From: Crossaster papposus
Lineage: Eukaryota; Echinodermata; Asteroidea; Velatida; Solasteridae
Direction: 5' to 3'
Length of the DNA: 64,000 nt
Assembly: GCA_037893245.1 (NCBI GenBank)
Contig: JBAIAA010000253.1
Coordinates: forward strand, 496,001 to 560,000
Shown: positions 22,640 through 52,650 of the stretch, one piece after another
Layout of the letters: each line of letters starts with the position of its first letter
Position numbering within the stretch: the stretch's first letter is position 1
Notes under the pieces: generated by a model
Database searches by the model: none
What the model saw: only the letters and a program-made list of their open reading frames with translations
What the model was told of the DNA's origin: nothing
Program-made: the position numbers and the translations under genes

Positions 22640-22860
22640 GGACCAAATATACCCTATATTATAACCTAACCCTAACCTAACCCTAACCTAACCCTAACCC
22701 AAACACTTACCCTAGTTTTTGAGTAAAATCCATGAATCTATTTCGTGAAATACCTTGAGGAGACCTATTCATCTATAGAAATATACCCAGTGGAGACCTT
22801 TTTTACTCCCATTGTCCCCATTGTGTTCAGGTCTCCACAGGGTACCAAATTTAGTTAAAG
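22640..22860. repeat. Interspersed repeat, reverse copy of 17985-18135
   Basis: In this copy the CTAACCCTAAC segment at 22664-22702 has expanded to about four units, giving a short telomere-like tract. Confidence 0.65.
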
Positions 22861-23395
22861 TGTCTTTAACCAAGATATATTTCAGGGTGTCTCAATCCAT
22901 CTGAGAAAACGAGAAAGGGAAAGCATATTCTATGAAATATCTATATTTACACTGAATACATCAAGAAGGCTTTATAAAATCTGATGCTTTCTACAGCCAA
23001 ATAAGGGCATTACCGAGCCAAAAACCTTCATAAAAGTTAGCGAAACATTGGTTTTTAACCAAGTAGTTTTTTTGTATCTACATACTAGCAAAAACAAAAG
23101 AAGCTTTATATGTAAAATATCTTTTTTTCAATATAATAATTTTTTTCCTCCAATGCACACACAAGCAGGCTACACATCTACTCCCTTTTTGGGCAGTGAG
23201 TTGTTCCATTAAGTAAATAAATAAGTTAGGCACGAGTTATTCCATTCACGGAGTTGAGGGATGGACTTGTGTATAACTGCAAAAAGGATCACCTATAACG
23301 GCAACATTGATTGTGTTCATGCTTAGATCACTAATATAAATTCAAATGTGTAGAATAAAAGTGTGAACTGCAATTAGAACCTTCATTTCCCATAC
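22861..23395. other. Intergenic, nothing recognised
   Basis: AT-rich sequence without recognisable features. Confidence 0.4.
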
Positions 23396-23637
23396 TTAAC
23401 CAGTTCGCGCCGGGATTATTTTAACAACGCCGAGCCGACGGGCGGGATTATTTTTAACGAAACTCGATCCGAAGCGTGTTCAGGCTAATAGTGCCGGGAA
23501 GCACACCCATGCATTTCCGGCCTTGCGCGCTGCTCACATACATTTCCGAACTTGAACTTGGCGTGTTTATGTGTCATCCGTTTTGAATTTTGGGAAATTT
23601 TTGCGTTTATATACGTCATCCGGCGCGAACTGGTTAA
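23396..23637. mobile_element. MITE B sharing its right TTAA with MITE A
   Basis: Full copy from TTAACCAGTTCGCGCCGGGA to GGCGCGAACTGGTTAA. The final TTAA is also the first four bases of the MITE A copy that follows. Confidence 0.9.
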
Positions 23638-23909
23638 AGGTAGGATACACCATTGGTAATTGTTTAAATTATCATGAATGGGTGGATTTGGGGGTTTTAT
23701 TTTATAGTATACATTGTTTAACTAACCTGTTTGAAGTTTTGCAATCATTAATGCTGAGAAAAGCAAGAAAAATAACATTCGTTTTCAACCAGCGTCGGGC
23801 AGTGGTTTTTATACGATATTTATAACAATATTTACTACAAAATACAACCCCCAAAATACACCAAAACCTGATAATTCGAGCACTTACTAATGGTGTATAC
23901 GACCTTTAA
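23634..23909. mobile_element. MITE A adjacent to MITE B
   Basis: Begins TTAAAGGTAGGATACACCAT and ends GGTGTATACGACCTTTAA. The interior is shortened to about 276 bp. Confidence 0.85.
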
Positions 23910-24031
23910 TGCTTTTTAAGGCCTTAAATTGAAAAAAAGGTCAATAAAAGACTTAAAGACTTTTTAAAGACTCGCAGATATGGTATCTGAAACCTGCTCT
24001 CAAAATTGCACAATTTTACCACTTTACCAAT

Positions 24032-24037
24032 TTTATT
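24032..24037 (-). terminator. Possible polyadenylation signal for STK38
   Basis: AATAAA on the minus strand about 360 bp after the kinase stop codon. Other signals may be used. Confidence 0.3.
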
Positions 24038-24213
24038 TTTTCCCTGCCATAAAACACGGTGAAAGTTAAGCTACATGATGTATTAGTGTTACCAAATTCC
24101 ATCCAAAACTCGAAATCGGGGTTTCATTGGAGTGGGTCGCGGCATACATTTTTTTCAGTTGCCCAAATCACTGCAGTTTAAAACCTTTCTAATGGGATAA
24201 CTTTAAGTGCCTC

Positions 24214-24350
24214 GAACAAAGATACTGACAATTTGGAAAAACTGCCAACATAGGCAAGATAGCTCACAGTTGGTAGAGCGCCGATCTGTTATTCCGGAGG
24301 GTCGCAGGTTCAAGTCCCGCCTTGCCGATTTTTCTTTGCTCACTTTGAAA
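24214..24350 (+). repeat. tRNA-derived SINE copy in the STK38 3' flank
   Basis: The interval 24253-24326 is 74 nt and tRNA-shaped: acceptor GGCAAG pairs with CTTGCC, an AGCTC/GAGC D arm, and the box B GGTTCAAGTCC. The loop CTGTTAT would give a GTT (Asn-like) anticodon, but the anticodon stem has mismatches. The flanks CCTCGAACAAAGATACTG and CACTTTGAAATG recur at 31640, 49205 and 57270, so this is a SINE head and not a tRNA gene. Confidence 0.65.
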
Positions 24351-24393
24351 TGGGATAACTTATTAAGTTACGCTTCCGACCCCAAAGTGGAGC

Positions 24394-42709
<18,316 letters not shown>

Positions 42710-42984
42710 CTGGAAAAAAATATATAGAAATGATCGAGTTTGAGATTTAATGCCGCTCAAGGGCTGTTCATTTCAAAATAATTTAGATTTTAATTAACTT
42801 TAACAATCCCTATCCAGTGAAACTCCAACACATGGTTTTGTTGCGATCTGTTAGGATGGGACGTACTGGACCCCTCAACTTATTGACTTTTACACTGGGT
42901 TAGGCAAACACCTTCAGAATCAGAGTCCAACAGTTTGTGTACAGATTGCCTTGTGGTGTTTGCCGTGTGATTTGCCAGGATGAG

Positions 42985-43668
42985 TTTGGCTCCTAGTTTG
43001 GCTCCTAGTTTGGCTCCTAGTTTGGCTCCTAGTTTGGCTCCTAGTTTGGCTCCTAGTTTGGCTCCTAGTTTGGCTCCTAGTTTGGCTCCTAGTTTGGCTC
43101 CTAGTTTGGCTCCTAGTTTGGCTCCTAGTTTGGCTCCTAGTTTGGCTCCTAGTTTGGCTCCTAGTTTGGCTCCTAGTTTGGCTCCTAGTTTGGCTCCTAG
43201 TTTGGCTCCTAGTTTGGCTCCTAGTTTGGCTCCTAGTTTGGCTCCTAGTTTGGCTCCTAGTTTGGCTCCTAGTTTGGCTCCTAGTTTGGCTCCTAGTTTG
43301 GCTCCTAGTTTGGCTCCTAGTTTGGCTCCTAGTTTGGCTCCTAGTTTGGCTCCTAGTTTGGCTCCTAGTTTGGCTCCTAGTTTGGCTCCTAGTTTGGCTC
43401 CTAGTTTGGCTCCTAGTTTGGCTCCTAGTTTGGCTCCTAGTTTGGCTCCTAGTTTGGCTCCTAGTTTGGCTCCTAGTTTGGCTCCTAGTTTGGCTCCTAG
43501 TTTGGCTCCTAGTTTGGCTCCTAGTTTGGCTCCTAGTTTGGCTCCTAGTTTGGCTCCTAGTTTGGCTCCTAGTTTGGCTCCTAGTTTGGCTCCTAGTTTG
43601 GCTCCTAGTTTGGCTCCTAGTTTGGCTCCTAGTTTGGCTCCTAGTTTGGCTCCTAGTTTGGTTCCCAG
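42985..43668. repeat. 12-bp minisatellite, 56 perfect copies plus one variant
   Basis: Unit TTTGGCTCCTAG. Every one of the 56 units is identical; the last (TTTGGTTCCCAG) is degenerate. The period is a multiple of three, which creates a spurious 233-codon frame. It lies about 275 bp upstream of the STK38 start exon. Confidence 0.97.
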
Positions 43669-43679
43669 TAAATTACACT

Positions 43680-44009
43680 AGAGGGTTATTCAAAAATGTA
43701 CTCGAACGAATATTCGAAACGCGCCGATCAAGTTTTACACACGTCATCTGCTGCTGCCTTTCTCGCTAGTCAACAAAATTGAACGAAAACTGCTGTTTAA
43801 CATGTTTAAAATATAGACGCGATGTTCGACAACGATGGATATTTTGGGCCATTGGCCAGTGTACAAAATGGCCAGTGTAAATGAGTAAAAAGATGCACAA
43901 CCTGGTCGCATCAATGTAAACACACTCATTGATTTGCCCGTATTTATATTAAAACGCACGGCATTGTTGCACCACACACAGTTGTGCATGTGGAAATCGG
44001 ACCTTAATT
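43680..44009. other. Intergenic, nothing recognised
   Basis: Mixed-composition DNA between the minisatellite and a MITE D. No feature was found. Confidence 0.4.
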
Positions 44010-44378
44010 TAACCCTAACCCCCTCACTGCTTTTTCTAGAAAGTATCCTGAATCCGCTACAATCCACCAAGTTTGGTTTGCAAAAACTGCTGGTGTCCTG
44101 AGTCCATCAGACTCCACCAGTATGCATACTGGAGATATCCTAAGTCCATCAATAATCCACCAGCAAAAGTTGATGGTTTCTCCATAGAGTCCATCACAGT
44201 CCATCACCTAAATTTCTGAGTCCTGAATCCATCAAACTCCTGCAGTAACGCTAGGCTTAAAATCCTCAACCCATCACACTCCTGCAGTTTGTTCAATATG
44301 GAGGTATCCTGAATCCGCTAAAATCCTCCAAAACAGGAAATGGATTTTGATGGATTTTGAGGGTGGTTAGGGTTAACT
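44010..44378. mobile_element. MITE D with telomere-like ends
   Basis: Begins TTAACCCTAACCCCCTCACT and ends GAGGGTGGTTAGGGTTAA. The interior is a series of ATCCTGAATCCGCTAAAATC-like phrases in both orientations. Confidence 0.75.
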
Positions 44379-44508
44379 AACTGCGATTAATTGTCAGGGA
44401 ACATCTGCAAAATAGGCAAATCCAACGTCCAACCAAGACTATAGTCGTGTACAATGTACATTTGGTTTGGTTGACACAACTGCCTTGGAATGCACATAAA
44501 TTATACAC

Positions 44509-44643
44509 GTACATGTACATGTATATATATATATACACACACAATTAACAAACAGTGCCCAGAGTGTGTTGATTACTCGTCCACATAGACATGTACATGT
44601 ACACATGTTATGTACATGTACATGTTATGTACATGTACATCGA
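44509..44643. repeat. Dense ACATGTAC palindromic simple repeat
   Basis: Repeated ACATGTACATGT with ATATATAT interruptions. Shorter tracts of the same sequence recur throughout the window. Confidence 0.8.
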
Positions 44644-44805
44644 GTCGTGTTTACCATAACGACCGAGGATACCCTATTGTGTTTCACTTTGGTTCTGTAC
44701 TATAAACATTACCCCATAGACTTAGCGTACACTACGCCAGAGGACAAAAATCAACAAAAGACGAACGCCCGAGAACTGAAACTATGATCTATTGTCACGT
44801 ATTGT
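44640..44805 (+). repeat. Dispersed repeat, copy of 40497-40680
   Basis: CATAACGACCGAGGATACCC, TATTGTGTTTCACTTTGG and GAGGACAAAAATC, ending in GATCTATTGTC; inverted relative to the 40.5-kb copy. Confidence 0.7.
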
Positions 44806-44809
44806 GCTT

Positions 44810-45380
44810 CTGTTCTCACGGGGGTTATGGTTGTGTTTACATGTTTATATAGTACATAAACATGTACATGTACGTCACCAAGGTTATTTTTCTTCTGTGA
44901 ATGTTGGGCATAACACTAACAGGAAAGGGGTGGCCGGCTAAGGGAATTTGTCATCTTTTTGTGTCTATTTGTTTGGGGAGAAAACAAGGGAAGTGGAATG
45001 ACAATCAGTCACCTTTAGTGCAAGTTTAGACTTGCAGGAACTTGCACTGTACAGTACGTTATGGTAAAGAGACATGCATACAAGTACATTTATAAACTCA
45101 ATTCAATATGCCATTTGTTTTCGAGTTTAATTTGAATAACATCTGGTACACTAACTTTCTCAAAATGCTTGACACATTTTTATTTTGAATTCTCAAGACC
45201 AAAGAGAGACTGTTACTATCACGTGAATTCGGGGCAAGCTCTTGCATAGTTACCAGTACATAAGAGACGCTCAGCACTAATACATTGTTCACAATGGATG
45301 GGAATTGCATAAAGACACTAGACCATTCCAGAGCTGGGGGTTGCTACCTACAGGTAGTGTAAGGGTTGCCCTAAATCACA
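44810..45380. other. Intergenic, nothing recognised
   Basis: AT-rich DNA, no recognised features. Confidence 0.4.
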
Positions 45381-45384
45381 TGAT

Positions 45385-45666
45385 CTAAATCCACCCATTC
45401 CTGATAATTTAAGCAATTACTAATGGTGTATCCTACCTTTACATCCACCCATTCCTGATAACTCAAGCAATTATACCAATGGTGTTTCCTACCTTTACAT
45501 ACACATTAACCCATTCTTGATAACTCAAGCAATTACCAATGGTGTATCCTACCTTTACATCCACCCATTCCTGATAATTCAAGCAATGACCAATAGTGTA
45601 TCCTACCTTTACATCCACCCATTCCTGATAATTCAAGCAATGACCAATGGTGTATCCTACCTTTAA
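45385..45666. repeat. Tandem array of the right end of MITE A
   Basis: Five head-to-tail copies of a roughly 54-bp unit that runs from CCACCCATTCCTGATAA through CAAGCAATTACCAATGG to TGTATCCTACCTTTAC. Each is the terminal segment of MITE A. Confidence 0.9.
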
Positions 45667-46338
45667 TTATCGCAATATGTTAGAAAGGTTAACGTACAGA
45701 CATACCTATTGAGTATTTATTGTATTCCTGTAAATATTATTATCCTTTTACGGTTTTTTTTTTATGACATGCATTGATTGGGTCCGACACCATCAATAAT
45801 TCCGCAAAATATCGTTGCCATTGACTACAGGTTTTGTAAAAAAAAAATTTAAAAAAATCTCATTTTAATTTTTCCTTCTAAAATTGCATTATTCAGAGTC
45901 TGCGGTGATGACATTTAGGATGACATTCAGAAGCAGTGCAGATGATATGCAGGGTTCCATTATGCACGACGGCTAACATAAACATTGCTGGGTTCAGTCT
46001 ACAAGCTTGACCCAATGCAACTTTGGGGTAGAGGAGGGTTTAGGGTTACAGTACATGTAATTACAGTGCATTGTCATCGCATTCTCAAGGCAAAGGAACA
46101 AGCATCTTTATTGTCCATTCATTAGGTCACGGGCTCGAACTTGGTATACAGATATTCCTGGATGTGTTATAGACGAAAATTAAGATGACATCCTGATGAC
46201 ATCATCGGGTGTCATGTGACGTCACATTAAAGGTGCAGTTTTCCCCCATAGGATTTGTACACGTTTTTTTTCAAGTTTTCAACCAATATATCCTTGGCAC
46301 TTGGGTAAATCCGATCGACTTCAGACTTGGAACACACT

Positions 46339-46735
46339 TAAGCCCTGTTCGCACTGGACTTATTATGATAAAACATACCGAGACGGTGGGTACTTTTCCC
46401 ATTTTAAGTCCAGTGCGGACAGCCTAGGACGTTTTCCTCTCAGTTACTTCTCCCGAGTCCAGTCGGCTAAAAACCGACGATGGCGTCAATGATGCGATCG
46501 GACAAAAAAGCGCGCGCGCGCGCGAATGGGTACACCGGGGTCAATGCAGAAAGGTCACGCAAAGCGCCCTCACAAGTCATTATAATGACAGCTCGGCTAC
46601 TTCTCCCGCGGTCTCGGTAAAATGTTCCCGTGTCGAAAGTCCAAGTGCGAACAGCGGTAACATTTGACCATTTTTTATTTTACCATCGTCTCAGTAAAAC
46701 CTTCCTAAAAAAGTCCAGTGCGAACACGGCTTTAG
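46339..46735. mobile_element. MITE with GTTCGCACTGGACTT ends
   Basis: Left AAGCCCTGTTCGCACTGGAC, right GTCCAGTGCGAACACGGCTT. Relative of 25161-25395. The interior contains a (GC)n run at about 46510 and further copies of GTCCAGTGCG. Confidence 0.75.
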
Positions 46736-46904
46736 ACCACTACACACACATTCAAAGTCATTTTAGACAGTCGAAACAGCTCTGTGTTTGTCCACAAACA
46801 CATTTCTAGTTACAGTAAATTATCATCGCATTCTCAAGGCAATGACCTCAGTATGCCCAACCGACGTGGTCTCCGCTCGGAGCATAACTTAAAAGTACAA
46901 CGCA

Positions 46905-47162
46905 CATTCAAACATGCAGGTGATAAGGCTTTCTCTGTGGCTGGACCCAGATGCTAGAACTCAATACCTCTCAACATTCGTCATTGTAACTCTGTTCACC
47001 AGTTTAAACGTAAACTCAAATCATATCTGTTTTCATCCTAGGTTTGCTCTCATTCTTCATTTTGCAATTCCATTATTTTCTGTTTACGTGGAGTTGTTCT
47101 CAAGCGCATTGAAACCTTTGGAAAAATGCGCTTAATAAATGCCATTATTATTATTATTATTA
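46905..47162 (+). mobile_element. 3' end of a CR1/L2-type LINE
   Basis: It contains a decayed reverse-transcriptase C-terminus (phrases like CTCTCAACATTCG and GTAAACTCAAATCATATCTG). It then ends with GCGCTTAATAAATGCC and an (ATT)n tail, the usual 3' end of CR1/L2-like non-LTR elements. 5' truncated. Confidence 0.6.
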
Positions 47163-47589
47163 TCTTTATTGTCCATTCATTTAGGTCATTGACCAGACTC
47201 AAGCGGAAGCCCAGTGTAATTTCATCATCAGCACATAATTAAAACACCCAAAATCCTGGGTGTGATCCAATTAGACCTACCGGTAGAGGCAAACTGGCCG
47301 CTGTGATTGGCCGAGGGGCCCTTGCAACAGGTGTGGTACAGGTGCACATGATACCATGGCCTCCAAATTCTTATGTATTCATTTCACAGAAACTAAAGCC
47401 ATACACATACTGTACAAATACAGCAGGTCAATTCAATTTTTATGGCATTGAGAAATAGGTGTGTCAATTCAAAAAGTAACAGCAGCTACGTGTACATGTA
47501 CACAACCAGTATCCTGTCGAGTACAATTTCATGTTGGACCGAGGGTCATTCTATAAATTTGAGATCTATATTTGTTTTCCCTATCCCAG

Positions 47590-47975
47590 TTAAAGGTAAT
47601 GTAGGATGTATACATCAATTGCAAAATTTCACTACAAAATTATTAGAAAATATCTTACTTATTTAAAAGTAAATAATGATTGTACATGTAGGCATCCAGC
47701 AAAATGATTGCGTTACATTTAAATATCCTGTAATTGTTCCTGACAGCGATCGCGAAAAAAACAAGAACAACATGCATATACTACCGGTAATAGAACCACT
47801 GCCCGACGCCAGTTAAAAACGAACACCAATTTTCTTGCTTTTCTCAGTATCCATGATTGTAAAACTTCGGACAGGTCAGTTAAACAATATTTGATTTGAA
47901 ATGCAACCCCGCAAAGGCGCAAACCCACCCAGTTATGATAATTCAAACAATTACCAATGGTGTATCCTACTTTAA
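47590..47975. mobile_element. MITE A, diverged
   Basis: Left TTAAAGGTAATGTAGGAT, right AATGGTGTATCCTACTTTAA. Small insertions occur at both ends. Confidence 0.75.
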
Positions 47976-48212
47976 AGGCCGGTTCATACTTCACGCGAAA
48001 GAGAAATGTAATACGAATTTGACGTCACAGATCTGTTCAACTTTTGCGAATTGGCCGCGCGTTTGCTTTCGTAACAAGTGCAGAATGTACCCGGTACGCT
48101 AGTGTCTCCCAAAAATATGTGATTGAATACGCACCCTAATCATTATTACATAATTTTCAGTGCATAGATTTTCATGTACCTCCTAATGTACATTTGTTTA
48201 CTACTTCATCCT

Positions 48213-48453
48213 GACCAGTTTGCGCCAGAGGTCATTCATGCACGCAAAGTTTTCCCCAGATTCAAAACGGATGACGCATAAACACGTCACGAGCAAGGCC
48301 GGAAATGTCTGTCAGTAGCGAGCAAGGCCGGAAATGCGTGGGTGTGCTTACCGGTACCATCAGCCTGAACCCGACTTGAATCGGGTTTCGTAAAAAAATA
48401 ATCCTGCGCCTCGGCTTGGAGATGTTAAAATAATCCCGGCACGAACTGGTTAA
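48213..48453. mobile_element. MITE B, reverse orientation, diverged
   Basis: Left GACCAGTTTGCGCCAGAG, right CCCGGCACGAACTGGTTAA. Confidence 0.8.
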
Positions 48454-49204
48454 TATGATATTCACAACCGTCAATGATATTCATAGCCCGTCAATGATAT
48501 TCTTAACTTTGACCAGGAAGTGTTGCATTTGCCAGAAGGTAATTGGAAGGCTCAGGTGCATTTCTAGCTGTCAGATAATCTTCCCTGATTGGCATGAATT
48601 CCTTCAGGGTATCGGACCCAAGTTCTTAGCCAGGTGAAAAGAAAAGTCTCTCGTCGGGGCTTTTGGAAAAAGAAAAAAAACTAATGCAGAACAGTGCTAT
48701 TCCCCATCTTCTATATTTGTATAATTCTCAATGAAATGCATGACGTTTTTTATGTTTGGTTTAATAATAATAATTAACAATAATTATAATTCAATAATAA
48801 TAATTGTAAAAAAAAATTTGGGAGGCAAATCATCCTTACTGGCATGTTTTTTAACCTTCTAATCTGTTTTGAACATTTCTATAGGTATTTTAGTAGTGCA
48901 TCATTTTTTACATTTTAAACATTTATGAACATTTTGTACATTATTTTTGTTTTAAGGAATTTTATCTGTGAGGCATACTTTTTAATGTAAATCACGTGCA
49001 ATTCAGCTGTGGCTGACATTCGTGACTTTTTAATAAATCATATTTATTTTTTATTTTTTTTGGGGGGGGGTCCGAGTGAACTGATTTTTCTTAGATAGTA
49101 AAATTTAATTGTTCCCTTTATATCAACTGTTTTGCTAGGACTTACAGTATTGTTCATACAAATATAACCACAAGGGAAACTGACTTGGTAAATTTGCATA
49201 AATT

Positions 49205-49440
49205 TCAAAGAGAACAAAGAAATTGGCAAGGCGAGACTCGAACCTGCGTCCTCCAGATTACTGGTTTAATATGTGTATTATACCGGTAAGATACAAAGTT
49301 GTATCCTCATTGAGTGATCCCCCACAATGACGCTTCCTACATGTAGGTTGAATCACTGGTCACACGGCATTCTAGTGTTTATGACTTCTGACTAATTTAA
49401 TTACGCCCTCGAACAAAGATACTGGCAATTTGGGAGAACA
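49205..49440 (-). repeat. tRNA-derived SINE, antisense
   Basis: The minus strand has GGTTCGAGTCTCGCCTTGCC (box B and acceptor) at about 49222-49245. It also has the TTGAATTAC-like and CCTCGAACAAAGATACTGGC flanks shared with the copies at 24214 and 31640. Confidence 0.6.
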
Positions 49441-49559
49441 CGTCACTGTAAAAAGAGTACGTCACAAATGAAACTTCAATTATTCATGATGACATCATGA
49501 AATTGAAGTATGAACATGGAGGAATGATATGAACCAGCCTTAGAAGTAAACTGGAAAAA

Positions 49560-50280
49560 AAATACAAATTTAGCATTATTACAAAAACAATAAAATCATG
49601 ATGTTGTTTGTTTATGTCAACAATACAATTTACTTACCACTCGTTCAGATGACTTTTTTTCTGAAAGGTTTCCAAAGCTACATCAAATTCCAAATCGTTT
49701 GAATCTTGACCATGTTGACCAACAAGTTACAATACATACATAGGCCTATTTCAAGTTTAGCTACAGCTGCTGACCATGTTGACGAAGTTAAACTGTACTT
49801 GGGCAAGTTCCGCAAAATACCTATTGCCAACTACCTGATGACATTGTCATTGACAAAACAATGACACAGCTAATATAAGTTGTTGACAAATTCTTCAGTT
49901 CGGTCCGCCCGTCACATAAAAATCAAATCATGAATGACGAACCCAGATACTGAGTATATTCAGATAAAATTGGAGCTACTCGTTCATCGGTCTTTTCTTT
50001 CTTTTGGGTTGACCGCATTGGCAAGGTGGCGTGATTGTTGTTGATGTAGCTCGTCGTCGTACTATTTTGTTTACTCGAAGAGTCGGGTCGATCGAGTCGA
50101 GTTGGTAAAACTCAGTTGGTACCCGTGTCCTTGTCTCGTAATTTTTGCCTCGTTGTTGTACATTTTGACTGCAAACGCAGCGCTGGTATCTCTCACTGCA
50201 CAAGACTGGGCTAGGCTCTGACAAAATTGTTCGCTAGAGGGCGCAGCAACAGTAAAACTTCGTAGTCTGCTATATTTTTA
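49560..50280. other. Intergenic; weak candidate upstream exon for STK38
   Basis: CpG-richer DNA at 50000-50250. A minus-strand 82-codon frame at 50224-49976 has no recognisable domain. The location upstream of STK38 would suit a noncoding first exon, but nothing in the sequence proves it. Confidence 0.25.
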
Positions 50281-50290
50281 TGGCTTGTCG

Positions 50291-50455
50291 GTCACTTCGC
50301 CCATTTTGGTCCAAAACCACTTCGTCCACAACCACTTCGCCCATTTACCACTTCGCCCATTTGCCACTTCGCCCATTTACCACTTCGCCCATTTACCACT
50401 TAGCCTGCGCGCCACTTCGCCTACGCGCCACTTCGCCCATTTACCACTTCTTCCT
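50291..50455 (+). repeat. 16-bp minisatellite array (CACTTCGCCCATTTAC)
   Basis: About nine units of CACTTCGCCCATTTAC, some with GCGCG in place of ATTTA. It is the inverted partner of the array at 53212-53400. Confidence 0.9.
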
Positions 50456-50938
50456 AGCCATGCATAGCGCGCCCGTGTTAATTCGACCATGGAGGTACCT
50501 CCCTGATCCGACAAACGAAGGCGTGAAACGCGAGAAGAATTATTGATTACCGAACCGAATTTTCAACATTATCCTTCATCGTGTGAAATGTTTTATAATC
50601 TTGTCTAGTCGATGTTTGATACTACATGTACATGTAGTTACAATAATGAACATAAACCAATAACCATAGCTTGTTCATTTATTCAGATAATTTTACACAC
50701 AGAATATGCACTCGAATTTCAATTACACTTTCATTAATTACACTGTTTTCCCCCACTATTTTTTTCTTCAGAAGTACCGAGTTAGTATAGGGTCAGATCA
50801 GTCGGCCAAAAATAAATGAGAAAAATGCATTCCCCACCTGTATAAATGTAATGATGCCATTGCCAAGTGTGATAACTTCATGATGACCCAAGAAACCACA
50901 GGTTATTTTTAAAGTCCCTTTTTTGGCCGCCAGTATAG

Positions 50939-51691
50939 TAGCCTTGGTCAAGGCGAGTTCGTCGTTATCCGTCCGTCGTTATCCGTCCAGAAATACACTG
51001 TACGCGCGCCCCGCATATATGAGCAAGTTCGGGCGCGAACTATGACCATAGTTCGACTAACATCGCTCGAACGCAGAATGGTTGGACTATCTAGTCGACT
51101 ATTTGGAACCAGACCCCGGAGCACGGTTGCCGCTGGTTGACAGTAGCCTCTTTTCATAGGAAAACATGGAGAGAACCAGTGACGTAGAAAAAAGGTGATG
51201 TCAGTAGTCGGACGGAGGGAAAGGCAGTAACGTTAAGTGAAAATCTGGCGGGCCTAATGTAATTTTTGTCTTGTTTTTGGACCAACATGACTAACGTTGT
51301 GGCTTATTCTACTTATATGCGTGGAAGAATATTGGCAAAACCCATTTTATTCATGTCGCAAATGTAAACAAAGCGGTTGCCATCTTTTCAACAATAGTTC
51401 GACTAGAGCCGTTCGAGCGAACTGCATTTGAGCATGCGCATTGGTAAGGCAGAGACTGACTAATGGTTAACTATAGTTCGCGCCCGAACTTGCTCTATGC
51501 TGCTAGCTTGCGCCCCGTGCAAAGATACAGCGCGAACAGCGACCTCATACGGCCACTATTTATGCAAATCAACTGAAGTAGCCTCAGTTAGTTTGCATAT
51601 AATAGTGGCCGCGTGAGGTCGTTGTTTGAGCTCGGATTACCGCTGCGCTGTACGTACGGACGGGTAACGATGAACGCCTTGACCAAGGCTA
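50939..51691. mobile_element. MULE-like non-autonomous element with nested inverted repeat
   Basis: A 9-bp direct duplication CCAGTATAG flanks it (50930-50938 and 51692-51700). The ends TAGCCTTGGTCAAGGCG and CGCCTTGACCAAGGCTA are perfect inverted repeats, and complementarity continues through CGTTATCCGTCCG. Inside, AGCAAGTTCGGGCGCGAACT at about 51022 and its complement near 51476-51495 mark a second element inserted within the first. No transposase frame. Confidence 0.8.
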
Positions 51692-51700
51692 CCAGTATAG

Positions 51701-52399
51701 AGACCCACGGGCGTTTTGCAAGTGCCATTATTTATTAAAGAACGCGGTCGTTCTTGTGTGAAATGCTTGACGCGTGGTGTGGCAGCTGTCACTCGCTCTC
51801 ACTGGCAATCTCAGCTGTGATTGGACAATAGTTCATTGAGGGCGGGGGGATGTTTCAATAAGACGAATGTACATGTACATGTAGATGTACATGTACGTTT
51901 GTTTATACATGAAGTTGTTTGTCAAGCTGCCAGGTCTGTTTATATAATGCTAAACTGCTTTACTTCTACTTCTTGCCTGTCTAACATGCAGATCCAAATC
52001 TGTAGATTTTAATTTACCGTTGACCAATCCTGTTTCTGCATAATTATTTGCTATTAAACTTAATAAATAGTACCAAGTTATGGAAAGTTGTAGCTTGTAG
52101 CTGCTTGTCTGCATTGTCTCTGTAACAATCTTGTTTCATTATCGAATTGGCGAACTTTGTTTCCACACGGCCTATATTCAAGGGAAGTCACGCTATCACT
52201 TCACACAGGATAGAAGCGAAGTGCTATTTGGTAGAAGAATAGTATATAAACAAGTCGACGAATGAGGAATAAACCTAATTGACAAAAGTTCCGTAAACAT
52301 AGGTGATCTTCCCCCTTTTTGGGATGTCGATGCTCTTTTGGCTTTTTTATATTTTATTTCAATTAGTTTACCTTAAACATGGGGTGTTTTTTTTACAGA
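51701..52399. other. Intergenic, nothing recognised
   Basis: Contains a short ACATGTAC tract at 51866-51900. No gene found. Confidence 0.4.
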
Positions 52400-52650
52400 T
52401 TTGTAAAACCTTTGGCGAATACATTGCAGACATAGGCCTATAACATTGCTGTCATTTATTGAAACACGCACAGCGCGTCATGGTCAATCCGAAATGCATA
52501 ACAGGGTTGGCGTGCCGGACCACCGACTTGTGTAGTATCCGGCCGGTCCTGATCCCCGGGCCGGCCGGCCACGTTCCCGCCGGGCCGGGCCCGGCTGCGC
52601 CACTGAACCGGGCCGCCGGGGCATCCGGCGGGCCAGCATATGCATGCAAG
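52400..52650. repeat. GC-rich direct repeat, copy 1
   Basis: GTAAAACCTTTGGCGAATAC, CATTTATTGAAACACGCA and CGTCATGGTCAATCCGAA, then a GGCCGGCC-rich tail. The same order occurs at 53000-53180. Confidence 0.75.

Larger units (their letters stand above)
47975..49545. repeat. Composite interval bounded by AAGGCYGGTTCATA inverted ends
   Basis: AAAGGCCGGTTCATACTT at the left and TATGAACCAGCCTT at the right are inverted. MITE B (48213-48453) and a SINE (49205-49440) lie between them. A possible older element broken by later insertions. Confidence 0.4.

Noticed and set aside
22664-22702. Interstitial telomere tract
   Set aside because: Units are CCTAACCCTAA mixtures inside a known dispersed repeat (17985-18135), and only about four units long.
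24253-24326. Functional tRNA-Asn gene
   Set aside because: Length and box B fit, but the anticodon stem has mismatches and the same flanks recur at other loci, which marks a SINE.
42980-43681. 233-codon frame of repeated SLAP
   Set aside because: Direct translation of a perfect 12-bp tandem repeat; not a gene.
49976-50224. 82-codon minus-strand frame as a gene or STK38 first exon
   Set aside because: No domain, no conserved motif and no clear donor; kept only as a weak possibility in the region note.
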